Origin: Flavobacteriaceae bacterium PS02334
GTDB lineage: Bacteria; Bacteroidota; Bacteroidia; Flavobacteriales; Flavobacteriaceae
Length of the DNA: 64,000 nt
Assembly (NCBI GenBank): GCA_029959295.1
Contig: JASCOH010000001.1
Coordinates: 974,210-1,038,209 of the forward strand
Reading direction: 5' to 3'
The position numbers were made by a program, and so were the translations under genes. Under the pieces are notes generated by a model. It was not told the DNA's origin and did not search any database. It worked only from the letters and a program-made list of their open reading frames with translations. Of this stretch, positions 40,601 through 48,927 are shown piece after piece. Positions within the stretch are counted from its first letter, which is position 1. Every line of letters starts with the position of its first letter.

Positions 40601-40793
40601 TCCTTTTATTGATCTTTCTTCTGAAAACAAAGGCTACACTGATCCAGAAGCTGACAACACTTACAATGCTGGGGTTACAAATGCCTCAGTTAGAGCAACG
40701 GGTAACACTTCTTTAAATGGTCAGGGTTATTCAGGAACAGGCCAATATCCTTCAACTAGAACCTTTGGTTTCAGTGTTAATTTAACCTTTTAA
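37629..40793 (+). CDS. SusC/RagA-family TonB-dependent outer-membrane transporter
   Basis: 1054 residues. A signal peptide (to about residue 22) is followed by a carboxypeptidase-regulatory-like domain (TVSGTVTDASGLPLPGVGVV), a plug domain with GVVITGAMGIKRKKDELTSA and NVIRSLAGKVSGLQV, and a 22-strand barrel ending in FGFSVNLTF with terminal Phe. It imports large substrates using TonB energy together with the SusD-like lipoprotein encoded 9 bp downstream. No glycosidase, peptidase or anti-sigma gene accompanies the pair, so the substrate is unknown. Confidence 0.95.
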   Translation: MRTKINWCLTLFMALIVQITFAQQRTVSGTVTDASGLPLPGVGVVKKGTTEGTQTDFDGKFQIQVADSQVLVFNFIGLKTQEVVASPNMTVKMAEDAVQLEGVVITGAMGIKRKKDELTSASQVVNNRELTQASNPNVIRSLAGKVSGLQVNNSSNGVNSKTRIVLRGTRSISGNNEALVVIDNAISSASALQQLPPEIVESMNIVKGAQGAALYGEQGSNGVIIVTTKRGTKNEKLVVTVNSSLDFEEISFLPKRQKKYGQGWDGEQLSDENGAWGALLDGQIVETGLAQANGESLLLPYSSIKDNFKPFFKTGITRQNGITLNAGGENGYVLFTANNTKSDFVVKGDEIERNSFILKAGKTIGKFKIDGNINYNYSKSGQTNAENNRDGILLSLLQGASNIPVKAFENSGPGSGWTAYYKNPYWVRDNNRISANQTFLNGIVALGYEINKNIDVSYTANVQFTNGESQSYINGYNDLNGHDSLSQTSQFFSSQSSQRNFYGDLLINFKYQLTDALNLKLNVGNNIQDRSYRITSNGGTNLDIPGWYNIKNVLNPANPLTLNNSYTKSRRYGFFGNLDLGYKDFLFLNATGRVDGTSTLSKDNQTYFYPSAGLSFIPLKAFKAENDILSYAKISASIVQIGNAAPVDAYRINDVSVVPTGFPFGTTGSYIANRDVTNPDIDPEFVVTKELGLSLGFLKDRITFDGAIYRADVTDLITQSSTSSASGLTNYTSNIGDLKTTGIELDLAITPIKTENFSWNVRASYSSNKTVVKSLSEGADQINLFTANSTGGYGGFTVSNIGAGIFAEVGQEFPLIKGTSLVRDDNGNVIIGDDGMPTVDPTFKTLGKVTPDYILGFTNTLEYKGFRLVTVMDYRTGHKVISETKYNLTWSGHSRETADFDRDAGFIYPGSVMESPAGSGNYIPNTTPSAAGYGGNGVINYYDLLSKSGENNVIDATAFRVREIALSYSFPEKSLERTGLTGLRIGVNARNPFIDLSSENKGYTDPEADNTYNAGVTNASVRATGNTSLNGQGYSGTGQYPSTRTFGFSVNLTF

Positions 40794-40802
40794 AAAAAAA
40801 TC

Positions 40803-42416
40803 ATGAAAAAAATAATTTATTCGTTTACAATACTGGCATTAACGCTGGTATCATGTTCGGATTTCGTAGATGTAAATACCACCACAAATAATCCGCTTAC
40901 TGAAACTATTACGCCTCGTTCTATTTTACCTGGCGCTCAAAGCTTAGCATTTAACACACAAGCTGGCGGCACTAGAATGAACCAACTTGGGAGCGTTATG
41001 ACAAATAGCTGGGCCGGCAATGTTAATAGAGTAACAGGTGGTTATTCTAAAGAATTCACTCAAAACATAGACAATACTTTCTATAATGGAGTTTGGGACG
41101 GTATATATCTTAATGTCTACAATTTTCAAAACATCATTAATACAAAACTTCCTAATCAGGAAAACTATATTGCAATTGCTAAAATTTTAAAAGCATATTA
41201 CATGCAGTATATAGTTGACCTTTACGGAAAGGCACCTTATAGCCAAGCATTTAAAGGTCGTGATAATTTGACACCTGCATATGATGACGACAAAGCTATT
41301 TACCGTGCATTAGTACAAGAGTTAGAAGAAGCAAGAGAATTAATTGCAAATTCACCTGATGCTGAAGAAGCAATTTCCGACATAATGCTGGGAGGAGACA
41401 TGGACAGATGGGTATCTTTTGCAAATACAATTGAACTTAGAATACTTTTAAGACAATCAAATCTTACTGATAGCGAAACTGTGACTTACAGAAATACAAA
41501 ATTGGCTGAATTGGTTGCATTAAATGATTTCGTCACTGAAGATGTCACTATCAATCCTGGCTATTCAGAAGCAAATGATGATCAGCAAAATCCATTTTTC
41601 AACGATTTCGTTGCTGATGCAGCTGGAACAGCACCACAAAATCGTAATTTTGTAGTAGCATCGTCACATATTGCTACTTTTCTTAATGGTACTCAAACTA
41701 CTCCTAACAATACTGTTGGCCTAGTAGACGAAAGAAGATTTAGAATGTTTACAAATCCTGCTCCAGGAGGCGTTCCAAGTAATAAAGTTGGAGGAGTAAC
41801 ACAAGGAGATGTAACTATAGCTGCTGGCGGTAGCGCTCCTACAGATGCTAATCTTTCAAGATTAGGAATTGGAATAACTGGTTTAGTAAATGGCTCTGCT
41901 GGTGGCGGAAATACATCTTTGCAAAATGGTTCAAGAAGAAACGGCTTTGTGATGCTTGCATCTGAAAGCTATTTCCTTCAATCTGAAGCAGCTTACAGAT
42001 ATCCTGCTGTATTTACACAAGATGCAAAAGCATTATTTGAGCAAGGAATCACAGCATCTTTTGCTTTTTATTCTCCTAGTTATGTTGGAGTTACGCTTCC
42101 TGCTTTAAATGCTGCAGCTTATATCGCAGCATCTGATTCTTATGATGGAATTGGATGGACAGGATCAAGCAATAAGATTCAAGCAATCATGACACAAAAA
42201 TGGTTAGCCCTTACAGGTATTCACGGTATTGAACCATACATTGATTTTATCAGAACTGGTTTTCCTTTGACACCGCAACCATTAACTGCTAACGGACCAA
42301 CAAAACCAAAACGTTTGTTTTACCCTTTATCAGAATATGTAGCTAATTCATCAAACGTACCACAGTTAACCCTCCCACAAGTTTTCACGGAAGGCGCATT
42401 TTGGATTGCTAACTAA
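40803..42416 (+). CDS. SusD/RagB-family surface lipoprotein
   Basis: 537 residues with a lipoprotein signal peptide (TILALTLVSCSD, Cys19 as the lipid anchor). The helical TPR-like scaffold with NVYNFQNIINTKLPNQENYI and ILKAYYMQYIVDLYGKAPYS places it in the SusD-like group 2 family. It acts as the substrate-capturing lid on the SusC partner encoded just upstream. Followed by a strong terminator. Confidence 0.93.
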   Translation: MKKIIYSFTILALTLVSCSDFVDVNTTTNNPLTETITPRSILPGAQSLAFNTQAGGTRMNQLGSVMTNSWAGNVNRVTGGYSKEFTQNIDNTFYNGVWDGIYLNVYNFQNIINTKLPNQENYIAIAKILKAYYMQYIVDLYGKAPYSQAFKGRDNLTPAYDDDKAIYRALVQELEEARELIANSPDAEEAISDIMLGGDMDRWVSFANTIELRILLRQSNLTDSETVTYRNTKLAELVALNDFVTEDVTINPGYSEANDDQQNPFFNDFVADAAGTAPQNRNFVVASSHIATFLNGTQTTPNNTVGLVDERRFRMFTNPAPGGVPSNKVGGVTQGDVTIAAGGSAPTDANLSRLGIGITGLVNGSAGGGNTSLQNGSRRNGFVMLASESYFLQSEAAYRYPAVFTQDAKALFEQGITASFAFYSPSYVGVTLPALNAAAYIAASDSYDGIGWTGSSNKIQAIMTQKWLALTGIHGIEPYIDFIRTGFPLTPQPLTANGPTKPKRLFYPLSEYVANSSNVPQLTLPQVFTEGAFWIAN

Positions 42417-42443
42417 TTTAGAATAGAAATAATAACTGTAAAA

Positions 42444-42474
42444 AACCATCCGTTAAAACGGATGGTTTTTTTTT
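42444..42474 (+). terminator. Terminator of the susCD operon
   Basis: AACCATCCGTT (42444-42454) and AACGGATGGTT (42457-42467) form a perfect 11-bp inverted repeat followed by seven more T. The T-run leads straight into the -7 box of rlmB. Confidence 0.9.
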
Positions 42475-42475
42475 A

Positions 42476-42483
42476 TATCTTTG
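42476..42483 (+). promoter_or_regulatory. -7 box (TATCTTTG) of rlmB, probably giving a leaderless or near-leaderless mRNA
   Basis: A perfect TAnnTTTG plus C whose last base lies 4 nt before the ATG at 42488. Transcription starts about 4-8 nt after this box, so the mRNA would begin at or next to the start codon. No TTG is seen upstream; the region is the terminator stem. Confidence 0.6.
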
Positions 42484-42487
42484 CGCC

Positions 42488-43222
42488 ATGGAAAAAGAAC
42501 ACCAAATCTTCGGAATCAGAGCAATAATCGAAGCTATTCAAGCAGGAAAAGAAGTTGACAAAGTCTTCATTCAAAAAGACATTTCAGGCGAATTGATGAA
42601 AGACCTAATGAAGGTCATGAAACGCGCCGGCGTGAATTTCTCTTACGTACCTGTTGAAAAACTGAACCGATTGACGCCAAATAATCATCAAGGTGCCGTG
42701 GCAACAATCGCTCCGATATCTTTTCAAGATCTGGAAACTTTAATCGAATCTGTCATAGAAAGTGGCAAGACTCCCCTATTTTTAATTTTAGATCAAATCT
42801 CTGACGCCAGAAATTTCGGCGCAATCATCAGAACCGCAGAATGTACAGGCGTTAACGGAATCATTGTTCAAAAGGCAGGTTCCGCTCCGGTAAACGGAGA
42901 TACTGTAAAAACTTCTGCAGGAGCCGTTTTCAATGTGCCGATTTGCAAAGTAGAACATATTAAAGATGCTATTTTTCAACTTCAAGGTTCAGGAATCAAG
43001 ACTGTTGCCGCCACTGAAAAAACTGACCAAAACATTTACGACATCGCTTTAAACGAACCTGTTGCAATAATCATGGGTTCTGAAGACCGAGGCGTAAACC
43101 CATCAGTTTTGAAAATCGTAGACGAAAAAGCAAAACTCCCAATGTTTGGAACTATTGCTTCTCTGAATGTTTCCGTGGCTTGCGGTGCATTTCTTTATGA
43201 AGCTGTTCGCCAAAGAAGCTAA
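42488..43222 (+). CDS. rlmB: 23S rRNA 2'-O-ribose methyltransferase (guanosine-2251), RlmB type
   Basis: 244 residues. N-terminal substrate-binding domain (HQIFGIRAIIEAIQAGKEVD, NHQGAVA) and a SPOUT/SpoU catalytic domain with motif 1 ILDQISDARNFGAIIRTAEC, motif 2 IIMGSEDRGV and motif 3 IASLNVSVACGAFLYEAVRQ. It uses SAM to methylate the P-loop of 23S rRNA; the exact nucleotide is inferred from RlmB-like features. The gene begins almost at its promoter. Confidence 0.93.
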   Translation: MEKEHQIFGIRAIIEAIQAGKEVDKVFIQKDISGELMKDLMKVMKRAGVNFSYVPVEKLNRLTPNNHQGAVATIAPISFQDLETLIESVIESGKTPLFLILDQISDARNFGAIIRTAECTGVNGIIVQKAGSAPVNGDTVKTSAGAVFNVPICKVEHIKDAIFQLQGSGIKTVAATEKTDQNIYDIALNEPVAIIMGSEDRGVNPSVLKIVDEKAKLPMFGTIASLNVSVACGAFLYEAVRQRS

Positions 43223-43251
43223 ATCTCTTCCAGCCATTGGTTTATCAATAA

Positions 43252-43300
43252 AAAACCGCAGCTTCGTGATTTCAAAATCAGCGAATCTGCGGTTTTCTTT
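43252..43300 (+). terminator. Terminator of rlmB
   Basis: AAAACCGCAG (43252-43261) and CTGCGGTTTT (43287-43296) pair perfectly, followed by CTTTT. The 25-nt loop can form a smaller inner stem. It lies between the convergent rlmB and rhomboid genes and could serve both. Confidence 0.75.
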
Positions 43301-43321
43301 TAACATGAATCTTCTAAAATA

Positions 43322-44119
43322 TTATTCCTCTTTGCGAAACTCAGTATTTTCTTTATGAATTTCTGTAGTATCATCAAAAGGAATAACGGTATAAACAACA
43401 TTAAAATTAGAACGAAAATACTCCACATCCACAACCTCAATTTCCTCTAATTTTGGCAAATTCTGGAAGTTTCCGTTTTCATCAAAATGCTTCATAAACT
43501 GATCTTCTTCTGAATTGTAATCCGGCTTTTCCCATTCATAAAAAACAGGCTTCTGATATTCTGGAGTTTTTATCGCAAGTGAAAAAACATAACCCGTAAT
43601 CAATCCTGCCAAATGCCCTTCCCAAGAAATTCCTTCTTTTACACCTGGAAAAATATACCAGATCATTCCTCCATATAGAAGGATAATCGTAAACGAAAGC
43701 GCAACCAATCGATAATATTTTGTCTGAATTCCTTTGAAAAAAATAAAACTTACTAGAACATAAATCAAGCCGCTGGCGCCAATATGATAAGATTCACGGC
43801 CAATAACCCAAGTGAGAAAACCAGAAAGCAATATTCCAAAGCCGATGACTTTCAAGGCTTGATTTCTATAGAAAAAGCGCAATGCCATAATCAAAAGAAA
43901 TAACGGAATCGAGTTGTTATAAAGATGTTCAATGTCACCATGTAAAAACGGACTGAAAAGAATTCCTCGCATTCCCTCAAAAGTTCTAGGATAGATTCCG
44001 AATTCCGTTAAGTTTAATCTGAATCGAATTTCTGCCCAAAAAACCAGCCAGAGAAGCACAACAGAAAATAATGGCCAAGCCAAAACTGAGGGTGAGAATT
44101 TTAAATTTTTGTCTTCCAT
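43322..44119 (-). CDS. Rhomboid-family intramembrane serine protease
   Basis: 265 residues with about six membrane helices. Active-site pattern: HLYNN at 65-69 (oxyanion Asn), Ser116 in GASGLIYV on helix 4, and His169 in WEGHLAGLITGYV on helix 6. The Gly at the start of the GASG motif is typical. A soluble C-terminal tail (about 195-265) is rich in Asp/Glu. Rhomboids cleave membrane proteins within the bilayer; the substrate is unknown. Single gene. Confidence 0.92.
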   Translation of the reverse strand: MEDKNLKFSPSVLAWPLFSVVLLWLVFWAEIRFRLNLTEFGIYPRTFEGMRGILFSPFLHGDIEHLYNNSIPLFLLIMALRFFYRNQALKVIGFGILLSGFLTWVIGRESYHIGASGLIYVLVSFIFFKGIQTKYYRLVALSFTIILLYGGMIWYIFPGVKEGISWEGHLAGLITGYVFSLAIKTPEYQKPVFYEWEKPDYNSEEDQFMKHFDENGNFQNLPKLEEIEVVDVEYFRSNFNVVYTVIPFDDTTEIHKENTEFRKEE

Positions 44120-44229
44120 TATTTCTTAAGCTAGTTTGTTGGGAAAAATTACTCAAAAATATATCCAAAAATATTTTCGTGCTATTTTGTCAGCGTTCCG
44201 ATTTTCGACAAACTGAGCGCTACTCTTTC

Positions 44230-44328
44230 GAGCTAGCCCCGATTGCAGCGGAAATCCTTTTGCCTCATCCCGAAACTTCGGGATCGAGGCAAAAGATTGG
44301 AGCGGAAAGCGGGACTGAAGCCTCGGAA
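44230..44328 (+). ncRNA. Structured intergenic element resembling the Flavo-1 RNA motif
   Basis: A near-perfect 18-bp stem joins CTTTTGCCTCATCCCGAA (44257-44274) with TTCGGGAT-GAGGCAAAAG (44277-44295, one bulged C). On both sides lie AGCCCCGATTGCAGCGGAAA and GATTGGAGCGGAAAGCGGGA, where CCCG and CGGG can close an outer helix. This organisation is what I remember of the flavobacterial Flavo-1 motif; not checked. It sits between the divergent rhomboid and rarA genes. Function unknown. Confidence 0.55.
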
Positions 44329-44392
44329 ATTTTACAAAAGTTTATGCTTCAAAATATAAAAAAAACACCTCCAAAATCCGTAATTTTACAAA

Positions 44393-45670
44393 ATGGAAGC
44401 ACCTTTAGCAGAACGAATCAGACCACAATCACTTGAAGATTATTTGGGACAACCGCAGTTGGTGGGACCTTCGGGCTCATTGACACAGCAAATCACGAAA
44501 GGATTAATTCCATCGCTGATTTTGTGGGGACCGCCTGGAACGGGAAAAACGACCTTGGCGCAAATCATCGCACAGGAATCAAAACGCCCGTTTTATATCT
44601 TGAGCGCCATCAATTCTGGCGTAAAAGATGTTCGCGACGTGATTGAAAAAGCCAAGCAGAGCGGTGGCCTTTTCACGGCTAAAAATCCAATTTTATTTAT
44701 CGACGAGATTCACCGTTTCAGCAAATCGCAACAGGATTCTTTGTTGGCTGCTGTTGAAAAAGGCTGGGTTACATTGATTGGCGCGACTACTGAAAACCCG
44801 AGTTTTGAGGTAATTCCCGCTTTACTGTCGCGTTGTCAGGTTTATATTTTGAATGCTTTTTCAAAATCAGACTTGGAATCGTTGCTTGAAAGAGCGATGC
44901 GAACCGATGTTTTCTTGAAACAAAAAAATATTGAGCTGAAAGAAACCGAGGCTTTACTGAGGCTTTCGGGTGGCGACGGTAGAAAGTTGCTGAATATTTT
45001 TGATCTTGTTGTTAATGCTTCGAACGATGATAATATCGTAATTACGAATGATTCTGTTTTGAAATTGGTACAGCAGAATACCGTTTTATATGACAAAACT
45101 GGTGAACAGCATTATGATATTGTTTCGGCTTTCATAAAATCTATCCGCGGAAGCGATCCAAATGGAGCTGTTTATTGGCTGGCGAGAATGATTGAAGGCG
45201 GTGAAGATGTGAAATTTATTGCAAGGAGAATGCTGATTTTGTCAAGCGAAGATATTGGAAATGCAAATCCGACGGCTTTTATTATGGCAAATAATACTTT
45301 TCAAGCCGTTTCCACGATCGGTTACCCAGAAAGCAGAATTATTTTGAGTCAATGTGCAGTTTATTTGGCTACTTCTCCAAAAAGCAATGCTTCGTACATG
45401 GCAATTGGAAAAGCACAGCAAGTTGTAAAACAGACTGGCGATTTGCCGGTTCCAATACATTTGAGAAATGCGCCGACGAAATTAATGAAGGAATTAGGTC
45501 ATGGCGAAGACTATAAATATGCCCATGATTATCAAAATAATTTCGCCGAGCAAGAATTTTTACCCGACGAAATTAAAAGTACTGCTTTTTATGTTCCGGG
45601 AAATAATTCAAGAGAAGCTTCTACTAGAGAGTTCTTGAAAAACCGCTGGAAAGACAAATATGGCTATTAG
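44393..45670 (+). CDS. rarA: Replication-associated recombination protein A (AAA+ ATPase, MgsA/WRNIP1 type)
   Basis: 425 residues. Starts [20 protein letters not shown], the clamp-loader-like N-terminus. Walker [11 protein letters not shown], Walker [16 protein letters not shown], sensor 1 [20 protein letters not shown] with the Arg finger, then the tetramerisation domain with [20 protein letters not shown] and [11 protein letters not shown]. It acts at stalled forks. The stop codon overlaps by 4 bp the stop of the convergent secreted-protein gene. Confidence 0.95.
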   Translation: MEAPLAERIRPQSLEDYLGQPQLVGPSGSLTQQITKGLIPSLILWGPPGTGKTTLAQIIAQESKRPFYILSAINSGVKDVRDVIEKAKQSGGLFTAKNPILFIDEIHRFSKSQQDSLLAAVEKGWVTLIGATTENPSFEVIPALLSRCQVYILNAFSKSDLESLLERAMRTDVFLKQKNIELKETEALLRLSGGDGRKLLNIFDLVVNASNDDNIVITNDSVLKLVQQNTVLYDKTGEQHYDIVSAFIKSIRGSDPNGAVYWLARMIEGGEDVKFIARRMLILSSEDIGNANPTAFIMANNTFQAVSTIGYPESRIILSQCAVYLATSPKSNASYMAIGKAQQVVKQTGDLPVPIHLRNAPTKLMKELGHGEDYKYAHDYQNNFAEQEFLPDEIKSTAFYVPGNNSREASTREFLKNRWKDKYGY

Positions 45671-46395
45671 AATTTGATTAAAAGCTTTTCAGAAACTGGT
45701 TTGTCATCTTTGTAATATTCAAGAATCCATTCGCCGTTTTTCTTAATTACAGCACCATTTATTGTTTCAGATTGAGCTGTAAAATAATCTGGTTGCGAAG
45801 TTTTATAAATCTTCAAAACCACTTTTGGCGTTTTATCTACTAATTGATAACCATTTGCAATTGGTTGCGCAAAAAGATAATCTTTATTTTCATCAATTTG
45901 TGGTGATGATTTTGGGGTTTGTAGCGTCTGTGTAACATTAGATACAGATTGTGACGTAACTTTTGTACCATTATATTTGTATCCATAATTATTAAGAATT
46001 AAAAAAGCATCATTTAAAGCTTCTGGATAAGCAATTTTATATTCCTTATTTCTACTTTTTCCTGGCTCACTCGTAAAAACAACTTTATTATCACAGTCTT
46101 TAAAAACTATAATCAGTTTTGTTGCTAAAAAACCACCAGCATTCTCAACATTTACATATAATCGGCTACATCTATCATTAGAAGCATCTTGCGGAAGATT
46201 TTCATTCTCATAAAATGCCTGAAAACCCATTTTATTTAAATTATGCTTAGTAATTGTGTTCAACCTGTATTTATTTTCCTCGTTGAAAAATTCAAATTTT
46301 ACAGGAACTATGACTATTTGATAATCATTCAAGCTTTTTTGCGCTGATGCAAAAAATGAGATCGACAAAAACAGAATTAGGAAATATTTTTTCAT
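45667..46395 (-). CDS. Secreted protein of unknown function
   Basis: 242 residues with a Sec signal peptide (MKKYFLILFLSISFFASAQ). The rest is unrecognised: an N-terminal half with YQIVIVPVKFEFFNEENKYR and LYVNVENAGGFLATKLIIVF, and a Pro/Ser/Gln-rich linker before a C-terminal beta-rich part (TTAQSETINGAVIKKNGEW-like). Likely periplasmic. It is the last gene of the five-gene operon 49553-45667, 13 bp after yjjG-like. It converges on rarA with a 4-bp overlap and no terminator. Confidence 0.8.
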   Translation of the reverse strand: MKKYFLILFLSISFFASAQKSLNDYQIVIVPVKFEFFNEENKYRLNTITKHNLNKMGFQAFYENENLPQDASNDRCSRLYVNVENAGGFLATKLIIVFKDCDNKVVFTSEPGKSRNKEYKIAYPEALNDAFLILNNYGYKYNGTKVTSQSVSNVTQTLQTPKSSPQIDENKDYLFAQPIANGYQLVDKTPKVVLKIYKTSQPDYFTAQSETINGAVIKKNGEWILEYYKDDKPVSEKLLIKF

Positions 46396-46408
46396 TTTTA
46401 TTTTTGGT

Positions 46409-47095
46409 TTAAAGATATTCTTTTATAGCTAATAAATTATTGACTTGCTTGATGTTTTCAGTAATTTCAATATTATGTTCGTTAAACATTATGGCATCAA
46501 TTCCAACATTTAAAGCACCTTGAATATCTGCTTCAAAGTTATCACCAATCATAATGCTTGTCTCTTTTTTAGATCGTGCCAAATCTAAAGCATAATGAAA
46601 AATATGCGGACTAGGCTTTTTAAAACCTGCATTTTCAGAATTAGTTACTGTCTCAAAATAATGGGCAATATTTGAATTCTTCAGCTTATTATATTGAATT
46701 TCATTGAAACCATTTGTAATAATATGAAGCTTGTATTTTGGTTTTAGATAATTTAAAAGCTCTATTGTTCCTTCAAAAAGATGGTTGTATTGTGGCAAAA
46801 ATTGTATATATTCTTCAGAAAGCAACTGAATTAAATCATCGCTAATAGCATAATTTACAGCATTAAAAGCATCTTTTAGCCTTCCATAACGCAATTCTTC
46901 TTGGGTAACTTCATCATCTTGGTATAATTTCCAATATTTTGTATTTATTGGAACATAAAGCGCTACAAATTCTTCAACATTCACATTGATATCGTGTTTT
47001 TTAAGAATTGCTTCGAACGCCAAAGCCGAATTTTTTTCAAAATCCCACAACGTGTGGTCTAAATCAAAAAATATATCTGAAATTTTTGTATCCAA
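46409..47095 (-). CDS. YjjG-family HAD hydrolase (noncanonical pyrimidine nucleotide phosphatase-like)
   Basis: 228 residues. HAD motif I IFFDLDHTLWD with the nucleophile Asp, motif II Thr in HIITNGFNEIQ, the Lys in KKPSPHIFHYAL and motif IV MIGDNFEADIQGA are all present. The N-terminal cap matches the YjjG branch, which dephosphorylates nucleoside monophosphates including mutagenic analogues. It is 1 bp from the DUF3299-like gene, so part of the same operon, though a functional link to the exporter is not evident. Confidence 0.88.
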   Translation of the reverse strand: MDTKISDIFFDLDHTLWDFEKNSALAFEAILKKHDINVNVEEFVALYVPINTKYWKLYQDDEVTQEELRYGRLKDAFNAVNYAISDDLIQLLSEEYIQFLPQYNHLFEGTIELLNYLKPKYKLHIITNGFNEIQYNKLKNSNIAHYFETVTNSENAGFKKPSPHIFHYALDLARSKKETSIMIGDNFEADIQGALNVGIDAIMFNEHNIEITENIKQVNNLLAIKEYL

Positions 47096-47096
47096 T

Positions 47097-47645
47097 TTAT
47101 TTTCCTTTTACGATTACGGCATCTTCAATGTGGTAAATCCAATCTTCAATGTCGTTTTCATTAATTCTAAAATTCCCTTCCAAAGTAACATATTGGTCGG
47201 TTTTTAATTTTGGTGTAGAACCTTTAAATTTGATTCCCATGATGGTTTCCGGACCGGCTTGACCACAAAAAAAACAAGAAGCAAATACATTTTTGCTTAA
47301 AGCATAAGTCGTATTATCAATCGGAACAATAAATCCTGACATGGCAACTCGCTTTTTATTTTTTGCTTTAAGCGTAGAATTTACCAATGGAAACATCACG
47401 CCTTCAGGATAATCCTTATGCTTTTTCTTGAGGAATTTTATAGCGCCCAGTTGTTTCCAGCTTAAAGTGTCTACAACCGCAAATGTTTTATTTTCAAAAA
47501 CAGAAAAATTTGCAGAAGGCAAAAATCCAGCTTCTTGGTAAGGTTCTGAATTGTTTCTTTGTAAATTTTCTTCCGAAGAAAAAGCCATTTCTAAACCTAA
47601 AATCAATATAAAAAAGCCAATAAAAAAATAATATATCTTACGCAT
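47097..47645 (-). CDS. DUF3299-like periplasmic protein
   Basis: 182 residues. An N-terminal membrane anchor or signal (FFIGFFILILGLEMAFS) is followed by SWKQLGAIKFLKKKHKDYPE and then GFIVPIDNTTYALSKNVFAS with CFFCGQAGPE. The layout W-L / mature PxV / GF(I/M)xPLD / CxxC resembles the DUF3299 family, which accompanies MacB-like ABC exporters and His-rich proteins in zinc-regulated loci. The CFFC pair could bind metal. Its start overlaps the permease stop by 8 bp, so translation is coupled. Family call by resemblance only. Confidence 0.6.
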   Translation of the reverse strand: MRKIYYFFIGFFILILGLEMAFSSEENLQRNNSEPYQEAGFLPSANFSVFENKTFAVVDTLSWKQLGAIKFLKKKHKDYPEGVMFPLVNSTLKAKNKKRVAMSGFIVPIDNTTYALSKNVFASCFFCGQAGPETIMGIKFKGSTPKLKTDQYVTLEGNFRINENDIEDWIYHIEDAVIVKGK

Positions 47646-48927
47646 TTGCCAAAGTTTTTGAAATGTTTAATCGGTATGCTTTTACAGCCGGAATCAACGC
47701 TGCCAGTATCCCTACAAAGATAGTAACAATAAATAAAATTCCCTCCTTCTCCCACACAAAAGCGAACGGATCAAAAGTCATTTTATATTGTTCATCAGTC
47801 GTGGAAGAAATCAATACCAGCGCAATTCTTCCAACAATAGTGCCAAGAATAAAACCTGTGAAGCAAAGCAAAATACTTTCAAAAAGAACTAAACTTAAAA
47901 GCTGTAAACGGCTTGCGCCAGAAACTCTGAGTAGCGCGAATTCATATTTTCTTTCTTTTAAAGTATTGTATAAAGCAATAAAAATGCTGATTCCTGAGAT
48001 TAGCATTATTCCGTAAGCCAAGTATTGCAAGGCCTCCAAGCCTATTCCGAATAAAGAAAACAGTCTGTTAATTTCAACTGCTGGCGAAGCGGCTTGCATT
48101 TTTGTATTTTGCGCAACTAATCTAGGCCAAGTCACAAAGCCCATTTTATTTCTGAATTTTATCAAAACAGCCGTAATTTCTTTTCCATTTTCTGAAACTG
48201 GAGCAGTATTTTCATGATGAGCTTCATGATCATGGTGTTCATGTTCATCTCCTTCAAAATGCATATGCCCTTCTTCTCCATGATCTGGATTTTCTTCAGC
48301 TTCAGAATGTTCATGATTTTCGTGCATTTGCCAAACGCTTTGGATATTTGACAGAATTAAATTATCCACTACTTTTCCGGTTTCGCTTGCAATTCCTGAA
48401 ACTATATATTTAAATTCTTCGTGAACTTCGCCTTCCAAAGCATCTCCGTGAGAACCAAAAAATTTGTCTCCTACCTTAATGTTTAATTTTTTTGCAATTT
48501 CACTTCCAACAACAACTTCAAGATTTTTATCGAAGATTTTTCCAGAAATCACTTTTCCACCAAATTTCTCCAAATACTCCGGAGTCGTTCCAACGATTTT
48601 AAAACCGCGGTAATTATCTCCAAAAGCCAAAGGAATCGCCGATTTCACAAACGGATGTTTCATCCAGACTTTCGCATCGTCATAACTGATATTTCCAGTT
48701 GGCGCATCGACTTGATAAACCGACGAAAGTATCAATTGCAACGGACTTCCCTGCGCTCCCAAAACCACGTCAACGCCGTCAATATTGCTAGAAAATTGTT
48801 TTTCAAATTGTTCCTGCAATAAAATCAAAAGCGAAATAATGGCTACACTTGCCGTCAATAAAACAACGCTCAAAACAGTATTCAAAGGCTTAAACCAAAT
48901 GTTTTTCCAAGCTAATTTTGTAATCAT
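47638..48927 (-). CDS. MacB/FtsX-type ABC transporter permease with a His-rich periplasmic insertion
   Basis: 429 residues. One N-terminal helix (VLSVVLLTASVAIISLLILL), a large periplasmic MacB_PCD-like domain, and three C-terminal helices (YGIMLISGISIFIALYN, LCFTGFILGTIVGRIALVLI, IVTIFVGILAALIPAV) with the FtsX loop RKYEFALLRVSGAS. Between residues about 202 and 242 lies an insertion with twelve His in 42 residues (HEHEHHDHEAHH core), expected to bind Zn, Cu or Ni. It shares TAATG with the ATPase gene at 48927. Extraction of lipoproteins or envelope metal handling is inferred. Confidence 0.85.
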   Translation of the reverse strand: MITKLAWKNIWFKPLNTVLSVVLLTASVAIISLLILLQEQFEKQFSSNIDGVDVVLGAQGSPLQLILSSVYQVDAPTGNISYDDAKVWMKHPFVKSAIPLAFGDNYRGFKIVGTTPEYLEKFGGKVISGKIFDKNLEVVVGSEIAKKLNIKVGDKFFGSHGDALEGEVHEEFKYIVSGIASETGKVVDNLILSNIQSVWQMHENHEHSEAEENPDHGEEGHMHFEGDEHEHHDHEAHHENTAPVSENGKEITAVLIKFRNKMGFVTWPRLVAQNTKMQAASPAVEINRLFSLFGIGLEALQYLAYGIMLISGISIFIALYNTLKERKYEFALLRVSGASRLQLLSLVLFESILLCFTGFILGTIVGRIALVLISSTTDEQYKMTFDPFAFVWEKEGILFIVTIFVGILAALIPAVKAYRLNISKTLANA

